A DNA stretch of 8,508 nt from Treponema sp. (GTDB lineage Bacteria > Spirochaetota > Spirochaetia > Treponematales > Treponemataceae): NCBI GenBank assembly GCA_017614655.1, contig JAGABO010000220.1, forward strand, positions 1 to 8,508, read 5' to 3'. Every line of letters begins with the position of its first letter. Positions within the stretch are counted from its first letter, which is position 1. The notes beneath the pieces are model-generated. The model searched no databases. It saw only the letters and a program-made list of their open reading frames with translations, and was not told the origin of the DNA. Positions 1-5,120 of the stretch are shown here, piece by piece. The position numbers and the translations under genes are program-made.

Positions 1-786
1 ATCATTGCATTCGGTACGGCAGTGTTTGTCTGCGGATGGATGAATATTTTTGTTCCTGCCGACGGATTTGCCGTTATGATTTCAAAAACCAGCGGAGTTG
101 ATCCGGAAGTTATTTCAAGGGATTCTTTCTGCTGGAAATGGCAGCATCTTATTCCAACTAACGTAAAAACCGTCATTTTTCCAGAAAAACAGTACACATT
201 CAGGGAAGAAGTAAAAGGAGAGCTGCCTTCTGCAAAGCTTTACGCATCTCATCTGGAAACTCTTGCAGATTTTTCCTACAGTGCATCTGCAGAAATCAGG
301 ATGGGAATCACAAAAGAGAAAGTTCTCTCTCTTTACAGGGAAGGAGCCGTAACCGACAGCGCATCTCTTGAAAAATACCTTAAGGACAAAGCCCTCCTTG
401 CAACCCAAAAGGTTTCGCCGGTATTTTTTGCAGGAGAGGAAGCAGAAAAACTGTTCAGGGAAACTGTTCTTGAAGGAGAAAAGCTTCCCGACGTACTTAA
501 GGGAAAAGATTTTGATGGCATAACTTTTTCCGGCATAACTTTTACAAAAGCTGTAATTCCAGATCTTGAACTCTATAAAAAGGCCAGGCTCTCTTATGAT
601 GCATACATAGAAAAGCTTACGGGTGAACTCAAGACAAAAGCTTCTAAACGTGCTGATGAAATTCTCGAAGATGACAGAATAATTAACAGGCTTGAACGCT
701 TTGCCGTCATCACTCAGAAGTATCCGGAATTCAGCGGAATCGTAAAATCGCAGGATTTTTCCCAGATAATTGACGCACTGCGCTAA
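1..786 (+). CDS. Membrane-anchored SPFH/band-7-like protein (5' end missing)
   Basis: The frame is open from base 1, so the true start lies left of the window; the GTG at 22 falls inside a hydrophobic stretch and is unlikely to be the start. The visible 261 residues begin with the end of a membrane helix (about residues 1-18, IIAFGTAVFVCGWMNIFV). A beta-rich segment follows (PADGFAVMISKTSGVDPEVI, then a WKWQHLIPTN stretch), which resembles the first strands of SPFH domains, where a GYVGV-like strand leads to a 'W.WP' turn. Further on, ADFSYSASAEIRMGITKEKV matches the SPFH strand pattern followed by a helix. The C-terminal 70 residues are helical and charged (YIEKLTGELKTKASKRADEI), as in the coiled part of band-7 proteins. 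Such proteins scaffold membrane microdomains or regulate membrane proteases; the specific role here is unknown. The family call is by eye and moderate. The stop is 12 bases before aroH, suggesting co-transcription. Confidence 0.6.
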   Translation: MIAFGTAVFVCGWMNIFVPADGFAVMISKTSGVDPEVISRDSFCWKWQHLIPTNVKTVIFPEKQYTFREEVKGELPSAKLYASHLETLADFSYSASAEIRMGITKEKVLSLYREGAVTDSASLEKYLKDKALLATQKVSPVFFAGEEAEKLFRETVLEGEKLPDVLKGKDFDGITFSGITFTKAVIPDLELYKKARLSYDAYIEKLTGELKTKASKRADEILEDDRIINRLERFAVITQKYPEFSGIVKSQDFSQIIDALR

Positions 787-798
787 AAAGGCACCAGA

Positions 799-1176
799 AT
801 GAAAAGACTGTATTCCATAAGAGGTGCTGTCTGTACGGAAAACACCGAAGCCTCGATTGTAGAAAATACAGGCAGAATGTGCACTCAGATTTTTGTAAAC
901 AATTGCATAAAGTCAGAAGACATCGTTAATGTTCAGTTTACGATGACGGGCGATCTTGATGCTTTTAATGCCGCAGCCGCCTTTAGAAAAAGCGTAACCT
1001 GCATTGACGTTTCCGCTGTTCCGCTTTTTACAAGTCAGGAAGCAGAGATAAAAGGTATGCTTCCCGGTGTCATCCGCGTAATGGTTACGGCCTACATGGA
1101 GAAAGGTTCTGTGCCGGTTCCGGTTTACCTTAACGGAGCTGAATGTTTAAGGCCTGATATTGCTCAGAAAAAATGA
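799..1176 (+). CDS. aroH: Chorismate mutase, AroH type
   Basis: This 125-residue protein matches the length and pattern of the trimeric Bacillus subtilis AroH fold, not the helical AroQ type. It converts chorismate to prephenate, the branch point to phenylalanine and tyrosine, in the cytoplasm. Aligned by eye to B. subtilis AroH, the active-site residues are mostly kept: Arg8 (Arg7), Arg63 (Arg63), Glu81 (Glu78), Arg93 in VIRVMV (Arg90), Tyr110 (Tyr108) and Arg118 in LRPD (Arg116). Differences are Asn57 for Phe57, Ala60 for Lys60 and Thr78 for Cys75. Arg90 and Glu78 equivalents, the main catalytic pair, are intact, so activity is expected. The ATG at 799 is the natural start, since Arg8 must lie near the N-terminus; AAGG about 9 bases upstream is a weak ribosome site. 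The stop overlaps the glgA start by four bases. Pairing with glgA has no obvious metabolic logic and may just reflect a housekeeping cluster. Confidence 0.9.
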   Translation: MKRLYSIRGAVCTENTEASIVENTGRMCTQIFVNNCIKSEDIVNVQFTMTGDLDAFNAAAAFRKSVTCIDVSAVPLFTSQEAEIKGMLPGVIRVMVTAYMEKGSVPVPVYLNGAECLRPDIAQKK

Positions 1177-2762
1177 GAGTATGGATTGTAAGCCGTGAAT
1201 ATGCAGGTATTGCAGAAGCCGGCGGCGTAAAAAATGTATGCTGTTCTCTTTCTGAAAACCTTGCTCTTCAGGGGCATGATGTAACGGTATTTATGCCGTT
1301 ATACGGCTGCACGAATACAAAAACACTTGATTCATTTTATGAAAATCCGGAAAATTCTTTTATCCTCTCATGCGGAAAAAAAATTCCCATATCTTTTGCA
1401 GAAGGAAAAAAAGGTTCAGTAAAATTTGTTTTTATAAAATCGCCGTGTTATTCAGAAAAAAACTCCCTTTATACCTACACGGCAGAAGATGAAAAAAAGA
1501 ATCCGCTTCATAAAGCCGGCAGAGGATTTGAAGACTATCTTCTTATGGACACAGTATTTCAGAAGGCTGCCGTTCTTTTTGCAAAGTTTACTTCTCAGAG
1601 TCCGGACATTGTTCACTGCCACGATGCACCTGCAGCACTTGTTCCGGTTTTTGCACATGAACTTTCCCCAGAATACGGAATTCCAGACTCCTTTTATTCA
1701 GATACACGGTTTGCAGTAACGATTCACAATGCAGGACCGGGCTATCGTCATGAATTCAGCGGAATAAAAGAAGCCGCAGCATATACGGGATTAAAAAAAG
1801 AAATACTGGAAAAAGGTCTTGCAGGCGGAGTCGTAGAACCTTTTCTTCTTGCTTCCTTTTATTCAAGTCTTACAACAGTTTCTCCGGAATATGCAGAAGA
1901 AATTCTTTCCTGCAAAACAGAAACAGGAGGGCTTGGAAAAGCTCTTTCAAAACTAAAAGTTAATATTACCGGAATATGTAACGGAATTGATTTTTTTCGT
2001 TATGATCCTTCGAACAAAAATATTTCGTTACTTCCTTTTGAATTTGATCCACTAAAAAAAGACCTCGAAGGAAAGAAAAAGTGCAGGGACTTCTTTCTTA
2101 AAAATCACGCGGCAGCAGATGCAAAAGAAAAGAATGCATCACTGTTTCTGGAGCAGAACGGATTTATTGATGACTGCGATGAAGAAACTGTCTTTATTGC
2201 GTATCACGGACGGATTGTTCACCAGAAGGGTATTGATGTTCTTGAAAAAACAGCCCGCATGATGCTGTGTGAAAAACAGAATGTACGTTTTTTCTTTGCA
2301 GGGCAGGGCTTTTCTGATCTGGAAAAACTTCTGGAAAAACTGTGTTCAGATTTTCCGGGAAAAGCTGTTTATCTTAAAGGATATAATAAAAAGATTTCAA
2401 GGCTGTGTGTAGCTGCTGCAGACTTTTCCGTACATCCCAGCTGGTTTGAACCATGCGGACTTGAAGACTTTATAGCACAGATTTTCGCTACCATGCCGGT
2501 TGCAAATGCTACAGGCGGACTCTGCAAAATTTCTGACGGAGATACAGGCTTCATATATTCTCCAAACAGACCGGAAACACTTTATGATGAGCTTTCTGAC
2601 CTTGTAAAGATTCACTCAAGAATCGGTAAAGAAATATTTATGCCGGTAATAAAAGATGCTGCAGAAAACGTAAAATTGAATTTTTCATGGGAAAACGTTG
2701 TTAAAAGCAGGTATATTCCCTTTTATGAAGATTTAATGAAAAAAACGCCGGACAGGTATTGA
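1173..2762 (+). CDS. glgA: Glycogen synthase (ADP-glucose type, GT5)
   Basis: This 529-residue GT-B fold enzyme of family GT5 should transfer glucose from ADP-glucose to the non-reducing end of alpha-1,4-glucan in the cytoplasm. The N-terminal domain begins MRVWIVSREYAGIAEAGGVK, the GT5 sugar-nucleotide loop, and has HCHDAPAALVP (Asp151, matching E. coli Asp137) and VTIHN (His185, matching His161). The C-terminal domain has YHGRIVHQKGID (Arg347 and Lys352, matching Arg300 and Lys305) and SWFEPCGL (Glu426, matching Glu377), followed by TGGLCKI and DTGF. The usual KTGGL lysine is glutamate here (Glu15). The protein is about 50 residues longer than E. coli GlgA (about 477), partly from a charged insert near residues 283-335 at the interdomain region. 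ATG overlaps the aroH stop as ATGA, and no strong ribosome site is seen, so coupling is likely. No terminator follows. The family is clear; the donor (ADP- or UDP-glucose) is less certain. Confidence 0.88.
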   Translation: MRVWIVSREYAGIAEAGGVKNVCCSLSENLALQGHDVTVFMPLYGCTNTKTLDSFYENPENSFILSCGKKIPISFAEGKKGSVKFVFIKSPCYSEKNSLYTYTAEDEKKNPLHKAGRGFEDYLLMDTVFQKAAVLFAKFTSQSPDIVHCHDAPAALVPVFAHELSPEYGIPDSFYSDTRFAVTIHNAGPGYRHEFSGIKEAAAYTGLKKEILEKGLAGGVVEPFLLASFYSSLTTVSPEYAEEILSCKTETGGLGKALSKLKVNITGICNGIDFFRYDPSNKNISLLPFEFDPLKKDLEGKKKCRDFFLKNHAAADAKEKNASLFLEQNGFIDDCDEETVFIAYHGRIVHQKGIDVLEKTARMMLCEKQNVRFFFAGQGFSDLEKLLEKLCSDFPGKAVYLKGYNKKISRLCVAAADFSVHPSWFEPCGLEDFIAQIFATMPVANATGGLCKISDGDTGFIYSPNRPETLYDELSDLVKIHSRIGKEIFMPVIKDAAENVKLNFSWENVVKSRYIPFYEDLMKKTPDRY

Positions 2763-2787
2763 CAAAAAATAACAAAAGCTGTACAGT
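2759..2787 (+). promoter_or_regulatory. Predicted sigma-70 promoter for the tRNA pair
   Basis: TTGACA (2759-2764) is a perfect -35 box and TACAGT (2782-2787) a 4/6 match to the -10 box, with exactly 17 bases between them. Transcription would begin near 2794, leaving a leader of about 37 bases before tRNA-Thr. The -35 box overlaps the TGA stop of glgA (2760-2762). The -10 lies inside the 8-base palindrome CTGTACAG (2779-2786). The prediction rests on consensus match and position only. Confidence 0.6.
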
Positions 2788-2830
2788 CTCCTCACTTACT
2801 TAGCGAAACAAATGTTTCAGAGCAAGTTTT

Positions 2831-2903
2831 GCCGCTATAGCTCAGTTGGTAGAGCACGTGATTTGTAATCTCGGGGTCGTGGGTCCGAATCCTACTGGCG
2901 GCT
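2831..2903 (+). tRNA. tRNA-Thr (anticodon UGU)
   Basis: A full cloverleaf can be folded by hand. The acceptor stem GCCGCTA (2831-2837) pairs with TGGCGGC (2896-2902) with one T:G pair. The D-stem is GCTC/GAGC (2840-2843/2852-2855) with the conserved GG in the loop. The anticodon stem CGTGA/TCTCG (2857-2861/2869-2873) carries loop TTTGTAA with anticodon TGT at 2864-2866, reading ACA threonine codons. The T-stem is GTGGG/CCTAC. The discriminator is T (2903) and CCA is not encoded. Two positions are odd: a T·T mismatch at 29:41 in the anticodon stem, and T-loop TCCGAAT with C instead of T at position 55. Otherwise it is canonical in length and form. Confidence 0.95.
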
Positions 2904-2918
2904 TTCCTTAAAAAGGAA
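2904..2918 (+). other. Hairpin in the tRNA-Thr/tRNA-Tyr spacer
   Basis: TTCCTT (2904-2909) and AAGGAA (2913-2918) form a perfect 6-bp stem with an AAA loop. It fills 15 of the 18 bases between the two tRNAs. No T-run follows, so it is not an intrinsic terminator. In a dicistronic precursor it would sit between the tRNA-Thr 3' end and the tRNA-Tyr 5' end, where processing RNases act; that role is inference. Confidence 0.5.
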
Positions 2919-2921
2919 TAC

Positions 2922-3003
2922 GGGGAGTTTCCCGAGTGGTCAAAGGGGACAGACTGTAAATCTGCTGGCTCCGCCTTCGTAGGTTCGAATCCTTCACTCC
3001 CCA
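2922..3003 (+). tRNA. tRNA-Tyr (anticodon GUA)
   Basis: This is an 82-base class II tRNA with a long variable arm. GGGGAGT (2922-2928) pairs perfectly with ACTCCCC (2996-3002), and A3003 is the discriminator; CCA is not encoded. The D-stem is CCC/GGG (2931-2933/2945-2947). The anticodon loop CTGTAAA (2954-2960) holds GTA at 2956-2958, reading tyrosine UAY codons. The variable arm contains a GGC-TCC-GCC hairpin (2967-2975). The T-loop is the usual TTCGAAT. The sequence closely follows E. coli tRNA-Tyr in the D-arm and anticodon arm. Odd points are A·C at 27:43 (2949·2965) and T·T at 50:64 (2980·2994). Confidence 0.95.
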
Positions 3004-3005
3004 AG

Positions 3006-3045
3006 AAAGGTGCCGTTTTTTTTAGGAAAGGGCACCTTTTTTTTT
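3006..3045 (+). terminator. Intrinsic terminator of the tRNA unit
   Basis: AAAGGTGCC (3006-3014) pairs perfectly with GGCACCTTT (3031-3039) around a 16-base loop, and a run of nine T bases (3037-3045) follows. It starts three bases after the tRNA-Tyr discriminator, so it ends the tRNA transcript. The loop itself contains a T-run, and the stem is preceded by A bases, so some activity on the opposite strand is conceivable but unneeded here. Confidence 0.9.
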
Positions 3046-3072
3046 GTCTTGAATTGCGTTATAGTGTATAAA
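3044..3072 (+). promoter_or_regulatory. Predicted promoter of the MBL-mltG-dnaG-rpoD operon
   Basis: TTGTCT (3044-3049, 4/6 match to TTGACA) and TATAAA (3067-3072, 5/6 match to TATAAT) are separated by 17 bases. Transcription would start near 3079, giving a very short leader of about 18 bases before the TTG start, just enough for the GGAGGG site. The first two bases of the -35 box are the last two of the tRNA terminator T-run. An alternative -10, TATAGT at 3060-3065, has no acceptable -35 partner. Confidence 0.55.
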
Positions 3073-3084
3073 AACAGACATCCC

Positions 3085-3090
3085 GGAGGG
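3085..3090 (+). promoter_or_regulatory. Ribosome binding site deciding a TTG start
   Basis: GGAGGG lies six bases before TTG at 3097. It is the strongest Shine-Dalgarno match at any start in the window. It fixes the metallo-hydrolase start at the TTG and not at the GTG at 3010, which lies inside the terminator stem, upstream of the promoter. Confidence 0.85.
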
Positions 3091-3096
3091 AATCCT

Positions 3097-4041
3097 TTGT
3101 TTATAAAGTTTTACGGAGTAAGAGGCTCCGTTCCGTCTCCAGTGACACCTCAGCAGATTCAGGCAAAAATTCAGGCTGTACTGGAACGTATTACACCAGA
3201 AGACATAAAAAACGAAGATGCAAAAACAAGGTTCCTTTCGACACTGCCGTCATGGCTTTATGGAACAGCAGGCGGAAACACCCCCTGTGTAGAAGTAATC
3301 ACAAAAAATAATACTAATATCATATTTGACTGCGGTACAGGTCTTCGTGTTTTGGGTAAAAATTCAGAAGTACCTAAGGACAAAACTTATCACATTTTTA
3401 TTTCACATTATCACTGGGATCATCTTCAGGGATTTCCATTTTTTGACCGCATATATGATCATTCAATCAACATTCAGATTTATTCAAATTTTGAAAACGC
3501 AGAAGAATACATGAGGGGGCAGAATTCCGTTCCTTATTTTCCGGAAAACGCCTGCTGGGACAAAATAAAGGATCACATACACTTTAATCTCATAGAAGCA
3601 GACCAGCCGTTTTACATTAACGGAGTAAAAATAAACTCGCACAAAATGAAACATCCGGGAGATTCTTATTCATTTTCGGTAGAGGAAGACAATAAAAAAT
3701 TCATTTATTCAACTGATGTAGAACTTCAGATGTCGGATTATGACGTCAGTGAAAAACGGAATCACTTCTTTAAGGATGCAGATATGTGTATCCTTGACTG
3801 CCAGTACACAAATCTCGAAGCAATTCAGAAAGAAAATTGGGGACATTCGAGTTACAGTTCCGCAATTGATTTTGCAGAACTGTGGAATATAAAAAAACTG
3901 TTCATGTTTCATCATGAACCGACTTATGACGACAAAAAACTTGAATCGCTGCTTAACTCAGGCAGGGTTTATCAGAAATACAAACAGAACATGCTGCCGG
4001 AGCTTCATCTTGCAACAGAAGGAATGGTCGTAGAACTGTGA
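3097..4041 (+). CDS. MBL-fold metallo-hydrolase
   Basis: From the TTG start the protein has 314 residues. It opens with (M)FIKFYGVRGSVPSP, the N-terminal strand typical of a metallo-beta-lactamase-fold subfamily related to RNase Z and PhnP-type phosphodiesterases, followed by a helical insert and GTAGGNTPCVEV. The metal-binding HxHxDH motif is intact in SHYHWDHLQG (His104, His106, Asp108, His109). Further likely ligands are His186 in KHPGDS, Asp207 in YSTD and His272 or His273 in FHHEP. No signal peptide or membrane helix is seen, so it is probably a cytoplasmic two-metal hydrolase, perhaps acting on a phosphodiester; the substrate cannot be told from sequence. Beta-lactamase activity is not implied. 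It is the first gene of the operon and overlaps mltG by four bases (GTGA). The reading frame extends back to 3010, but that part crosses the terminator and promoter and has no ribosome site. Confidence 0.88.
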   Translation: MFIKFYGVRGSVPSPVTPQQIQAKIQAVLERITPEDIKNEDAKTRFLSTLPSWLYGTAGGNTPCVEVITKNNTNIIFDCGTGLRVLGKNSEVPKDKTYHIFISHYHWDHLQGFPFFDRIYDHSINIQIYSNFENAEEYMRGQNSVPYFPENACWDKIKDHIHFNLIEADQPFYINGVKINSHKMKHPGDSYSFSVEEDNKKFIYSTDVELQMSDYDVSEKRNHFFKDADMCILDCQYTNLEAIQKENWGHSSYSSAIDFAELWNIKKLFMFHHEPTYDDKKLESLLNSGRVYQKYKQNMLPELHLATEGMVVEL

Positions 4042-5120
4042 AAAACGAAAAAGAACAAAAATCAGCATCTAACAAAGCATTAAAAGCCTTTGTATGGCTT
4101 ACTGCCTTTTTTTGTATATCTGTCTCCGTTCTCTATGCATGGTGGACTTTCGTAACTTCTCCGGTTCAAAAAAATGAAGCTGAAGAAGTAACAAAGGAAA
4201 TCACGGTTCCGGCAGGAATGTCGGTAAGGGAAGTATCCGATCTTCTTGAACAGAACGGACTTATAAAATCAGCAGGAGTTTTTTACTACACGGCAAGGTT
4301 CAGCCTTTTTTCCAGAGAAAAACCTTTTACGCTTAAAAGCGGAACTTACACCATTAAAAACACGATGCCTTTAAAGGAGATATACAAAGTCATTCAGGAA
4401 GGAACTCCTTCATACATATCCGTAAGTATACCGGAAGGTCTTACCGTAAAAAAAACTGCAGCACTCCTAGAAGAGCGCGGAGTATGTCCTGCAAAAGATT
4501 TTATTGCAGCTTCAAAAAACAAAGACCTTATAGAAAAATATTCAATTCCTGCAATGAGTCTTGAAGGCTTTCTCTTTCCCGATACATACTTTTTTGCACC
4601 GGGAACAGATGCAGTGACGGCAGCAGAAACTCTGGTTTCGACTTTTTTCCAGAAAGCAGGAGAAATAGACGGCTACAGCGGAAGAACCCCTTCTGACTAT
4701 TATCATACGGTTATTCTTGCTTCAATAATTGAACGTGAGTACCGTGTAAAAGAAGAAGCTCCGTTAATTGCAAGCGTTTTTACAAACCGCATAAAATACG
4801 GCATCGGACTTTATTCCTGTGCAACAATTGAATACATCATAACAGAACTCGAAGGACTTCCTCATCCGGGCCGCATTACTGCAAAAGACCTTAAGATAGA
4901 CAGCCCCTACAACACCTATATGTGGGCAGGACTTCCGCCGGGTCCGATTTCAAATCCTGGGAAAATTGCACTTAATGCGGCGATGCATCCGGCAGATACA
5001 GATTACTTTTTCTTTGTGTTAAATGATCCTGTAAAGGGAACACATACATTCTCGGAAAGTTTTGATGAACACAAGGCAGCCCAGAACATAAAATCCTATG
5101 CTTCAAAAGGAAACCGTTAG
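4038..5120 (+). CDS. mltG: Endolytic murein transglycosylase MltG (YceG family)
   Basis: This 360-residue inner-membrane protein should cut nascent glycan strands and release them from the synthesis machinery, setting strand length. A charged cytoplasmic tail of about 15 residues precedes one membrane helix (about 16-38, KAFVWLTAFFCISVSVLYAW). A LysM-like region follows (about 54-120, with VPAGMSVREVSDLLEQNG), a second similar segment (about 127-150, SIPEGLTVKKTAALLEERG), then the YceG catalytic domain. The catalytic glutamate is Glu232 in LASIIEREY. Other family signatures are IDSPYNTY (288-294 region), GLPPGPISNPG (298-308), HPADTDYFFFV and HTFSESFDEH. The motif that is usually LQxDPTVxY reads LYSCATIEY here. 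The GTG start overlaps the upstream stop as GTGA, and the nearest AGAAGGAA is about 13 bases away, so translational coupling is likely. Its stop directly abuts dnaG. Confidence 0.93.
   Translation: MKNEKEQKSASNKALKAFVWLTAFFCISVSVLYAWWTFVTSPVQKNEAEEVTKEITVPAGMSVREVSDLLEQNGLIKSAGVFYYTARFSLFSREKPFTLKSGTYTIKNTMPLKEIYKVIQEGTPSYISVSIPEGLTVKKTAALLEERGVCPAKDFIAASKNKDLIEKYSIPAMSLEGFLFPDTYFFAPGTDAVTAAETLVSTFFQKAGEIDGYSGRTPSDYYHTVILASIIEREYRVKEEAPLIASVFTNRIKYGIGLYSCATIEYIITELEGLPHPGRITAKDLKIDSPYNTYMWAGLPPGPISNPGKIALNAAMHPADTDYFFFVLNDPVKGTHTFSESFDEHKAAQNIKSYASKGNR

Noticed and set aside
2805..2818. GAAAC/GTTTC inverted repeat after glgA as a terminator
   Set aside because: The stem has only five base pairs, low GC content and no T-run after it.
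2792..3004. 70-codon reading frame on the minus strand
   Set aside because: It lies antisense across both tRNA genes; its peptide is the familiar false translation of tRNA complement.
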